Assembly (NCBI RefSeq): GCF_000308835.1
Contig: NZ_BAGN01000423.1
Location: 17,410-81,409 of the forward strand
DNA from: Nocardia vinacea NBRC 16497
GTDB lineage: Bacteria; Actinomycetota; Actinomycetes; Mycobacteriales; Mycobacteriaceae
Direction of reading: 5' to 3'
Length of the DNA: 64,000 nt
The notes beneath the pieces were generated by a model. The model worked only from the letters and a program-made list of their open reading frames with translations. It was not told where the DNA came from and did not search any database. Positions 20,001 to 32,000 of the stretch are shown piece after piece. Position numbers and translations under genes: made by a program. The first letter of the stretch is position 1, and each line of letters starts with the position of its first letter.

Positions 20001-23000
20001 TCTCCCGTGCTGTCCGTCACGACCTGGCCCGGCTCGACCACCTCGGTCCCCTGAGGCAGGAGGGCTTGGGACAAGGCCGTGACCGTGGGTGTGAGGTCCG
20101 GCAGGTTCGCGATCGTTCGGCGTTCGGCACCTGCGCCCCGGATCCGATCGGTGACGATGCCGGTGACCGCGGAGGCGAGTACGCGGGCGGTGTGTGTGTC
20201 GATGGAACCGAGCGCCCTGGCGAAGTGCTCGGCGAGCATGGACCGGTGCCGGTCGTGCAGCGGGCGTGCCCCTGGACCGGGAGCGAGCAGGTCTCGATGC
20301 AGCACACAGGCCGCGTCCGGATGCTCGGCCAAGGCGGTGAGGTAGGCGCGCGTGGCGGTCTCCAGCCGCGACCGCACACCGCCGTGCCGCTCCGGCGTGT
20401 CCGGCATCGCCGCGTCACAAGCGGTCCGCACGCGGTCGATCGCCGCCGCGCAGGCGGCTTCGAAACCGCTCTGCTTACCGGGATACATCTGGAAGTACAT
20501 CCGGCGCGTAAGCCGGGCGCGCTCCAGGACGAGCTCCAGCGACATCGCACCGTATCCCCGGTCGGCCACGACGGCGAGGATCTGCGTCAGAAGATGTTCC
20601 CGCTGGTCGTCTCCGGGCTGTCCGGGCGATTGGCCGGTCGGCCGCGGCACGGCTCGGTCCGGATCGCCGGAGCGGCCGGACATGCGGTCGGTGAGGGACG
20701 GTCCGGTGAGTCGAAGTTGCGGGAAATCGCGTCCGAGCAGCGGTAGCAGGAACCCACCGACCATCATGGCGATCTTGGAGCCCGACGTCTGGCGGTACGC
20801 CTCGATGTCGAATCCCGCCAATGACTGCCTGAGCTGATCAATCGACGCCTCGGCTGCTCCGGCCGGATCGAACGTGACGAACCCCGGGCACACACCCCCA
20901 CGGTCGGCCACGCGAGCCTGTTTCGCCGTTCCGGTGATCGCGATCGAGGTGATCGTCTGGTTCGTGGTGTCGAATTCGAAGGCGAACCGCGGCGGGTCGC
21001 GCGGCTCGGTGAAGTCGCCCAGCGTGGTGAAGGTGACTCCGGCCATCACGCTCAGGCGGCTGGCGAATTCCAGGATGCTGTGCTGGATGCTCGCCCATGG
21101 CCAGCCCTCGATCACGTCCGCGTGCGCGGCGAGACTCTCGAGATAACCGCGCAGCACGATCTGGATGCTGCCCATATTGGTCGCGGCGCTGAGTACCGTC
21201 TTGTCGCCGGGTATGGCGAATTCGTCGACCGAGTGGGCGGGTAGGCCGAACTCGGCTCGCCGGTGCGGCGGGATCGCGTCCAGGATCGGTGCCCGGTCGC
21301 GGGAACATTCGTCCTTGATGGCCGCGAGTTCCTGCCATACCGGCCCGTCCACCTGATCCCATACCGCGGCGAGATGCTCGACCGCTGCTTGCATGAATGC
21401 GTGCCGGCCGCTGTCGCGTGGATAGCCGTCGCGGCCGTGCATGACGTAGTCATCGTCCAGCCACGACGCGGAATAACCCGGCTCGACCTCCGAATATCCC
21501 GACTGCAATGCGGCCGTCACCCGTTCGGGATGACTCATCATCTGCTGTAACGCCGTTTCGGTCAGCTTGTACTGCAGGCATCCCGACGCGATCGACCGCT
21601 CGAGCGAATACCGCAGGTACGCAAGCTGATCCGGTGGGAACAACTCCGCCAGCCGCCGCGTGGCACCACCGACGCGCACCGGGAGATTCGCCTCCGCGAA
21701 CCGCCTGCCGACCTCGGCGATGATGGTCCGTGCCTGCGTCGGCTCCGCGAGCACTTGCGTCATGCCCTTCTTCGACAGCTCGCGAATCAGTGACACGACC
21801 GTGCGCGGCACCTGCACCGACGGCAGCCAATCGATCGGCGCATCGTCAGGCCGTGCCGCCTCGGCGGTCGAATCGCTCGGCTCGCGATGCTCCGGCCCGG
21901 TGGGGCCGGGCTTCGGCGATTCGGCATCGGATTCGGGAACCGATTGCCCACCAACTGGTCCGGGGTCGGCGGGCGCGGGGTGGCCTATCTGCGCGCCGTG
22001 TCCCATGAGATCGGCGATGTTTCGGCGGACGGCGCCGGCGTCGCCGGATACGGTCCAGTCGGCGAGTATGCCGTGAATGGCCGCCACCAGGTTTCGACGG
22101 GCGGGCGTGGGCGGCTCACCGAATGCGGTCGCCACCGTGTCGGCGATGGCGTCCGTCACCGCCTCGTAGCTGCCCGGCCGTAGCGGGTCGGCGGCGAACT
22201 CCTCGGTCAGCAGCCGCTCCAGTACCGTGCCCGGTCCCCGGCGCTCCGGCACGTGCTGCCCCTCGTCCCGATCCACCGGCAGCAGTGCGGCCAGCTCCGC
22301 TCGCAGCGCCGATCTCTCCTGTGGTGTCAGCACCACCGATGCCGAATCGGAGGAGTCCGTCGGGCGGCTGCCGATGTAGCCGGGTCCGACAGTGGTGGTC
22401 GCGGGTGCGGCGACCACTCGGCCGTTCAGCTGCCTCCGGATGAGGTTCGGCAACCGGCGGCGGTGGCCGGCATCCAGTTGCCCGCACCAGCGTGCGAGCA
22501 CATCGCCCGGGTAGAAGTCGGAGTAGGACGGCACCAGCAGACGCCACCTGCCCGACGGGTCCTTCCCCACCGTGACACGCGCCGACATGACACCGAGGTC
22601 GAACACTTCGCTGGAGCGTTCCGTCAACGGTGCCGGTTGTTCCGGGATCGGCGCGGGGCGGACGACATCGTCGGGGGCCTCGAGGACAACCCGGCGCAGT
22701 GCCGCCAACGCACCGTGTGGATCGTCGGACTCACTCGCCCGCGGTGGGCGGCACCCCTCCTCTACGGCACGGTCGGTCAGAATGTGGCCATTGGTCGTCA
22801 TTGCGTAGGAGGAGTCACCGGGGCCCTTGAACACGCTCGGCGGGAGCCCCTTGATCCACTGCTCGAAGGTCGGCCGCTTCGGTGATTTCCCGGGCTTTGT
22901 CCCCGGCTTGTCGAGCGCTCCCACACTGCATAGGCGCAGGTACTCGTCGAGCAGCCGGCCAGGGATCCGCTTCCGGCTCGGATCGGCATCGTCGGGCTGG

Positions 23001-26000
23001 AGATGCTCGCTGCGAACCTCACCGTCGATCCGCAGCTGCACGCCGTCGTAGGCGATCCGTAGGCGGCCACCGTGGCGCGGAATCGTGTCCAGCACGTCCG
23101 GGTGTTCGGTGAACAGCTTGCGCAGGACACGGCCGTGCCCGCCCATGCTCGCGACTCTCAGGCCGGTCGGATTGTCGTCTCGGTCCACCTGTACTGCCAC
23201 CTGCGGGTGTCCGTCGATCGGCAATGCCCGGGGCGACCGCAGCGCCTCCTCGATCCGCGTGCTCGACACGGCGGCATCGACCATCTCAGCCAGTCGCGTC
23301 GGCGCACCCGCCGCGCCCTCGGCCCGCTCCCACTCGTCGAACGCGGCGGTCAATCGCTGTGCGTCGGGCCGTCCTTTCACCCATTCGGTCAAGCCAGGGA
23401 ACTCACGGCGCCAATTCTTCTTGTTGAACGGCCGCAAGGCCCGCGATTCCCGGCTCGGTGGCACTCGAAGCTCCCCACCGATCGCCGATGGCTGCGTCCA
23501 GGGACCGGGTCCGAACTCGACACGTACCGTGTGCGACCAGTTCGCCAGGATTACGTTGCTGATCTCCGCGATTGTCGTGACTTCGACCCCGCTCAATCTG
23601 GTCTCGCCGCGGCGCGGCTGTGACGGCAGCCAAGAGCAACGGGCGCCGAACGAAAGCACGGAGGCGGAGTCAGCCCTGCGATCGGCTTTGCCATCCGCCA
23701 CCGCGACATGCATCAACCGCTCTTCTCCGCCCGGCTGATCCGTACCGAGCCACATCACGATGTCACCGTGCTGTGGGCGTGACCCCGTGTCACCGTCCGA
23801 GAGGAGTTGCCGTCCTGCCGGGACCAGGAGGCCGGGCAGTTCATGCACCCAGCGCCGGGAGAAGTCGTCGGGGTCGTCCCAGTTGTAGATCGCGGGGACC
23901 TGCTCGCGGCCGAGCGCACCGGCGGCGACAGCGACGTACACCACCATGTCGATGCAGCTGAGCGGCAAGTCCGGGGCCAGGGCGGGGATCTGTTCATCAC
24001 TCGACCAGCCCCAGTCGGCGAAGACGCTGTCCGGCTTCAGCTGACACCAGTAGGCCGTATCTCTGCGGGTGAAGTACCCGAGCAAATGCTCCACGACCCT
24101 GGCCGAAGCGGGTGCCGCAGATGATTCCGCCACGACCATCTCGGCCGTTTCTCCGTCGCCGCCGACACCATCGTGTGCGTCACTGTCCGAGAGCCGCGAC
24201 CACGGCGTCGCCCGCGGCGTCTCCCCCGATGCCGGCCTACGTGCCGCCTCCCCCGGTTCAGGTGGTCTGCTCCCGATGAATCCGCCCGGCCTGGTCGTGC
24301 CCTCGCCCGGCACGGAATCGTCGCGCGACACCGGTGGATTCGGCGGCCGATCCGACTCCGTGGTCGAGGTGCTCCACGGCGTCGGTGTCGGCAGTTTCTG
24401 CTCGCTCGCGGTGGTGTCCCGATCACTTGCGGTGACTTCGGGGGCGAATGCGGTACGCAACCGGACAAGGGCGTCGGCGAGGACGTCCGCCGCGATCGCG
24501 TGTGGCAGGCCCAGCCGCCTGGCGGTGTGGGCCAGCGACACGCCCTCGACCAGATGAGCCATTACCAGCCGTTCGGCGATACCGGGATCGGGCAGATCCA
24601 CCAGCGCCGCTCGGACGGTCATCGTGAAGTCCGCATCGGAGAACCCCGCACCGGACGGGTCGGCGATCTCGCGGTGCACGGGGCCGGACTTGCCGGTCAT
24701 CGGCGCATCCGCCGACACCGTGGGGCGCTCCAGAATTTCGCGCGCCCGCACCACATCGGCCACGCTCAATCGCAATGTTCGTGCGATCGCCGCGTCGTCG
24801 AGATCCTCCCCTTCGGCAACCATTCTGCCGATCTGAGCACCTACCGTGCTCACCATCTTCCGTGTCCGATTATCGAGGTTCGGGAATTTACGCTCGAGAC
24901 GGAAGCGGAAAAGCGCGCCCCGGCAACTGGCCCAGGCATGAGCGGCAAACGAGGCAGAGGGGATGTGGCTCGTGATCGCGGTGATAGTCGCGATCCAGGC
25001 GACACTAACCGCCTCGTCGCGGATATCGGGGGATTCTCGACGCGCCACCGCATTCGGAACCCAGGCAAACTTCTCGAGTACCTCATCCTGGATTTCACGC
25101 TCTTCGCGGGACCCCACCCGGGTTACCACATACCGCTGGAACAGCTCTTCTTCCTCGCGATAGCCGGATCGCTCGTATCGCTCGCCATAGAAACGATCGA
25201 CGATTTCCAGCAACATATCGCCACCGATTCCCAGCGTCCGACACAGTTGCCTCAATTTCCGCAATCGAGGAAGATAACGATTGTTCTCGATACTGGAAAT
25301 AGTGCTACGCGGCATTCCCGCTCGCCGCGCGAGCTCAGTCGCCAAAATCCCTTCGTCGTAACGCAGCGCCGCAATCCAACGCCCCAATGATTTGTGCGAA
25401 GCGGGATCGATATCGGCAGTGATATCGGGGTAGAAACGCCGGACAGCGTCGATCTGCTCGCCACCACGAACTCCGATCTTTCGGCAAATACGCCGGAAGC
25501 TGCGGAAGTGCGGGATTTGTTTTCCGTTCTCGATATCGGTGATATAGCGGCCGGAGAGGCCTACCAGGCGAGCGAATTCCACCTGTGTCATCCGGAGGCT
25601 GCCGCGCCTTGCCTCGATCCAATCGCCGAGCGTCTCGTGCGCGGCGGGAGCGGTATCGGCGTCCGTTTCCGGATAGAATCGACGGACTGCAGCCTCCAGC
25701 AGTTTCTCCTCCACCCCCAGCGCCAGGCAGATGCGCCGGAATGTTTTCAACTGCGGAACATGCTTGTTTTTTTCGATACCGGCAACGTAGGTTTGAGCCA
25801 TTCCGGCTTCGTCGCCCAGCCGAGTCTGCGACAGTCCTTTGTTGTGCCGCAGTGCCGCAAGCCAATTTCCGATGGAGTCGTACACAGCCGGATCGGTATC
25901 GCTGTCGGTCTCTGGATAGAAGCGACTGACCGCGGCCTGCAGCATTTCCGCTTCGACATCGAGTGCCTCGCATATTCGCCGCAGTGTCGGCAGGCGTGGG

Positions 26001-29000
26001 ATGTACTTGCCGTTTTCGATATCGGCGATGTGTGACAGATCCACGCCTGTCGCACGCTCGAGATCAGTCTTGGTCATTTCTTTGCCGTTGCGCAGCGCCG
26101 CAACCCAACTACCGACGGAATCGTGCGCGTCCAGATCGGTATCGGTATCGGTATCCGGATAGAAGCGACGTGTCGCGGCACGCAAAAGCGCCTCGCCGAT
26201 GTTCAACGCCGCGCCGATTTCCCGGAAAGTCGCCAGCCGAGGGATGTTCTTGCCGTTTTCGATGGCCGAGAGGTGGCCTGCGGCCATCCCAGCCGCTCGT
26301 GCAACCTCCTTCTGCTGCATCCCCCGTTCCTGTCGCTGCGCCTTGATCCATAATCCCGGTGAGGCATGCGATTCCGGTCGTGGCCCTTCGAGGCGACGCG
26401 GCGGATCGGGCTGCTCCGGGGGACGGCTGCCGATGAATCCGTGGTTGCCCGTGTCCGGCCGGCCCTCGACTACCGCTAGAGGTCCCGGCGACAGCCGCAG
26501 CACAGTGCCGTGCCGGTCGATGGCCAGTACTTCGCGTAGGTTCGGGATAGGGTGCCGACGCAATGCCAGACTCAATTCGACCGGGTCCGCGGCCGAGTCG
26601 GCCAGGTTCACCACAACCCGCTCGGCCTGGCGTTTCACATGCACCTTGCGGCGGATTTCGAAGCAGATATTGCTGACCCTGCCGGTAGCCGGTGAGTAGC
26701 AATCGAAGATCCGTCCCTCGATACGGAAGTCGGGCAGACGCGCGCCGGATTCGACAGGGTGCTGCTCGACCCGGAAGCCGGCCCGCGCAAGGACAACCGC
26801 CGCCTCGTTCTGCCGCCGCAAGCCCCGCTGTTGTTGCAGGAAACCCGGCGGTCCGTGGCCGGGGCCGAGGACCGGGACGACGGCCTCCGATCCGAAGGGC
26901 ACCGCGTCGGGATCCGGAGCACGAGACGGCCGGGTCAAGTCGCCGTCGCCCGCCTCCTCCGGGTGCGGGACCGACGCCGAGGTGAGTTGATTCTCCTCGG
27001 CCTGGAGATCGACGTCGAGGGCCGGGGTGATCTGGGGTGCCAGACCGGTGGTGACGTACTCGTGGATCGCCCACTGCGGGGTGCCGATCGGCACGCCGTG
27101 GATGTCCGCCTCGGCGAACCCGACGGCGATGGCCTCGTATGGACGCAGTTCCGCCTTGGTTTCATCGACGAAGGCGTAGACGGGCAGACGCGCGAGCCAG
27201 GTCTGTCTGGGTTCTCGGATCAGGCCCAGTTCGTGGAGCCGGGACCAGGTCTCGTCCAGCACCTGCGGCAGGGTCACCGACAGGAGCTCCGTGGCATCGA
27301 TCGCGTGGACGAATTCGTGGACGGCGTCGTGGTGGAACGGTCGGTCACCGACCGGATTGACACCGCGTTGCCGAATCTCGATACCGCGTTCGACAGTCCA
27401 CGCCGGCCTGCTCGCATTGCGCAGGCTGAACTGGATCCCCACGGTTCGAAACGTGGATGCGGAATCGCGCTGGGCGAAGGATGCGGCGCCTGCGTCCTCG
27501 TTACCCAGGTAATCGATCCACAGTCCCCGGATGTTGGTCCGGCCCGGGAACCTGGTGAGCATCTCGTCCAGCGCACCGAGGATCTCCTCGACGACATGGG
27601 CGGGAACATCCGGATGTTCGAACCCCAGGATCGTGATGTGCGGGTAGTCGAGGTTGAACGACTCGACCAGCCGCGCCTTGGCCTGTGCCTCGACATCGAG
27701 CCCGGCACGATGCGATATCTCGCCGGGCGTGCGCGCGGCGCGCATCTCGATCTCCGTCAGCGCGTCCATGTACCCGCCGTGTATGTGACGCAGCGCGGGC
27801 TTGTACGCGTCGGGTATCGGAAGATCCGAAATCCACGATTGCAGATACGCCGCCCGCTCCCGGATGGCCGAGAGCTCCGACCTCGGCATGCCGTGGTGTT
27901 GCCACACCTCGCGGCCGTCGATTTGCCGCACGAACATCGCGGCGAACACACCGGTCGGCGTCGCGTCGATCACGGACGGGGCGCGACCACCTCGCACCTC
28001 GTTGTCCGGGCCAACACTCCACTCTCGCGCGGCACGGTTCGTCCTGGTCACCGCGTCGAAGAGGCCGAGTCGCCGGGCCGAGCGCGAGCCGAGAATCCCG
28101 CGGTCCAGTGCCTGCAGGCTGTCGCCCGGCTGCCCAGGAGTGATCTCCCGACAGACGGTGCCGCCCTCCCGGATCAGGCAGGTACGCCCGACCGGCGCGT
28201 CCATGATCGCAGCGACTTCCCGCTGCAGCACCTGCTCGAGCGCAGCGACAGGGTCGGTGTAGGTCTCCATGAACACGCGCATGCCGTTGCCGAAGGTCAC
28301 CGATTCGACCCGCACCCCCGGCGCATCCTCGACCAGCGAACGTTCCGCTGTTCCGGACTGCATGCCTGCGAGCACCAAGTCCTGGAAGTCGGGACCGGCG
28401 GACACGCCGTCGCCGGAGGAGCCTTCTCGCGGCCGACTGCCGATCAGGCCACCCGGACCATCGCTGCGACCTGGCGGAAGCGTCAGTTCGGCGCCGTCTT
28501 CCGGCTCCGATGAGGGCCGACTGCCGATGAGACCGCCCGGTCCGCGCGGTCGAGTGCGCTGTTCCTGCTGGTCGGGTGCTCTGTCCGGCTGGCCGCTCCG
28601 AGTCCACGGGGTGCGTTTGCTTTGCGGTTTCTCCGCGTCACCGACCTGCGGGTGCCGGTCGGTGACAATCAGCCGTTCGATGGCAACATCGGATGTCGAG
28701 TGGTAGCCCCGCCGCGTCGTGCCGTGCATATCGAGGGTCTCGAAGTGCCGCCCATGCTCGGTGGTCAATGGAACGACGAGTCGATCCATGTACGTCCCGT
28801 CCTCGGCCATCCGCCGCTTGATCTCGTCCTGGGCCTGCCGGATCAGCCTTTGGGTACGGTCGTACTCCCCGTGGAGGCCGCGAGTGCCGGGGTCCGCTGC
28901 AATGCGTTCTGGTAGCTCGATGACGTGCCGGTCGATCCAAGCCTCGTCGTATCCGGCGCGGCGAAAGGCGTCGCGGATCGGCTCGGCAACCGGTCGCAAG

Positions 29001-32000
29001 CTTCGTTCCCCAGTGTCGGGGTCGATGATCAGACGCTGCTCCCGAGGGACCTGCTGGTCGCTGTAGCAAGGAATGATGTAGGCGTCGTCGAGGGGGTAGG
29101 CGTATCTGGGATTCCCGTTCAATGGACGGAACGTGGCGTCGCTGGCCAGATGAGCCTCGTCCGGTGCGGTCGTCTTGGCCTCGTTGCGTAACGGCGTTGT
29201 CTTCGTGATCGCGCCGAGTGGGATCACGACGATCGCGCCGAGCGGCTCAGGCAGTACGGTGCTGTTTCCGATTTCGAGTGTGCGGCGGAGTCCGGCATAT
29301 CCGACGTACATGTTGAAGTTTTCCGTCCCCTGCCAGTTCCCCGGCTTGATGAAATGCACCCCGACGGAATGGGCGGCCGTGGTGTTGATGACCTCCTCGT
29401 GTGCGCCGGACCGGATCATGCCCGCTGTGGCGATGGCGCGAATGTTCGGGGTGAAGTGCAGGTATAACGTGTCGGCCGGATCCACGAAGGTGCCGAAATC
29501 GGATCGGTGCTCCGCCGACTTGTCCACTACTTGGGTGTACAGATCGGGGGGAGTCTCAGAAATGCCCACCATGGTGCGCACGCGGGCTATGGCGGCCGCC
29601 AAGGCCCTGACGTTCCTTGCCTCGTGATCCCGGAACACGAATCCGCGCATCGAGGATTCGGCGAATACGCTTACCGCGGACCGTTCGACCATCCTCAGTG
29701 CGTCATCAACGATCACGGTGATGTGCCGGGGCGCGGCAATGGCGGCTACTGCTTCAACTACATCGTCTCTGGTACGCAGACCTCGAGCGATCTCTGATAG
29801 CAACGGTGCCAGCCCGTTGCCCGGGATATCGTGCCATCCAACGCTGATATGCCGACGCGCCGCCGATATTTTGGACCGCATCGAATCGATGTCGTCGAGC
29901 AAACCCTGAACCGTCCGGCGCGAATCGCGGTCATAGAGCACCTCTGCCGCGCGGTCTAGCTGACCCCGGATTCCGCGCTGCAAACGCCGTATCGCGTCAT
30001 CGACTCGGAAGGCCTCCACCCGACGCGAATCCAGTTCCGCAAGCCGAACCCGGGCCGCGGTGTGCAAGGCCTGGGCATAACGATCTTTCGCCCCGGGAAG
30101 CACCGCGCCGAGTCCACTGTGCTTGACCGGGACTATCTCGGTAAGCACTCGAATATCTCTATCGTCGAGACGTGGCTGCGCGGTGATCTCACGCAGGGTC
30201 GCGATCATCTGGTCCCGCCGTCCCTCTGGAGTTTCGGCGTATGCGGCCAACTGCTGGTCCAAGAATGTATTCAGCTCATCGCGGACACCGGTCAGAGACA
30301 CCATGTCTACCGTTCCCGATTCACCGACCAATGGCGCGAGCGCGTCCTCCAATTCGCACACCTGATCGGTGATCCGGTCGACTGCCTGATCGCGTTCGGT
30401 CAGTGCATCCGACAGCGCGACGGCATGCTCCTCGGTGAGCAGAAGCTGCTCGGGAGCGAGAGCAGCCCCCGTCATCTGCTCATCGGTGAGATCCCCCGCG
30501 TCGACATGCCTCGCCAGCACACCGGCATCCGGCGACCGGACACCGGGAAAGCGCTGCTCGACAACCCCGGCGACGTCCTGGTCGGAGCGATCACCCGGAT
30601 CCGATATCGGCCGGCTGCCGATGTGGCCTTCCATGGAACCGGCGTCCGTACCGCGACTTTCCGGCTCGTGGTGCGCGGGACGAAGGCGATCGGCCGTTCC
30701 GCCCGCCCCCGCAACCTCCGGCGGCCGCAGGGTGGTGACATAGTGGTGGACAACCCATTGCGGGGTGCCGACAAGGGGCCCGTTGATCTCCACGTCGACG
30801 AACCCGACCGCGACGGTTTCATTCGGGGCGAGCGTCTCCTTCGTCGTGCTGGTGAAGGCTGCCTCCGGGAGGTGCCGAAGCCACGCGTCATACGGTTCGG
30901 CAATCAGGCCGTGCCGCCGCAGCGCTTCCCAGGCGTCGTGCAGCACGGTTTCGATATTCGCACTGAGGCGCCTTCCGGTGGCGTGATCGATCGCGTGCGC
31001 GAATTCGTGGACGACATCGTCGTGGTAGGGATGTCCACTGCTCGGGTGGTAACCGGTCGCGCTGTCTTCGCTGTCGTCCTCGATGGCCTGGGCTCGGTTG
31101 GCGGCCCTGCGCATGTTGAACGTCATCCACTGGGTCCGATCGCTGCCGCCGGGAACGGTCTCGGCGTTGATGTCCGGATCGTCGAGGAAGTCGATCCGCA
31201 GCCCGCGGATGTTGGTCATGAGCCTGCGGAACCCGGGCGTGTAGTGGTACTTCGTGAGCAGTTCGTCCAGCGTCTGGAGGATTTCCCGGGCGGCTTCGAC
31301 GAGCACGAGGGGGTGCTCGAGACCGGCGATCGCAAAGTACGGATGGTTGAGGGTGAACTGTTCCACCAACCGTGCCTTGGCCTGCGCGTCCGCGCTCAAC
31401 CCGCTGACATGCGAGGTCTCCTCCGTGGTGTGGACAGCGTGCTGCTCGACCCGAGCCAGCGCCGCCAGCGCCCGCTGGTGCGTGTCGTGCAGCATTTTCC
31501 GGTGCGTCTCCGGAAGATCGGCCAGCCGCTCCTCCACCAGTTCCCCGACGTTGGACACCTGCTCCCGGATGACCGTGATGTCTCGCCGTGGGAGGTGGTG
31601 GTCTCGCCACACCGCCCTGCCATCGACGCGCTGTACGAACTTCGCGGCGAATGGGCTGGGCCCGCCATCCTCGGCGGTGGTTGCGCCCCGCCCTGCCAGC
31701 ACAGTGCCGTCCGGGCCGATACTCCAGTGCCGAGTGCTGCGCCTCGTGTCGGTCGCGGCGTCGAACAGCCCGAGTAGATCCCCGGGGGCGGCGTCCAGAT
31801 ACCGGCGGTCCAGGGGACCGAGCGCCGCGGCCAGCTCCCGTTCTTGCTCGCTCAGGTCATCGTGGACCAGTCCCAAGTCGTAGGCTCGGGCCGTGGGCTG
31901 TGGGAGCACCATGTCCGCCGGTCGGCCGGGAATGAGTTCCCGGTACAGGACCGTGTAGTCGCCGGGCTGCAGACATGTGTCGGCAACCGGTGCGCCCATG

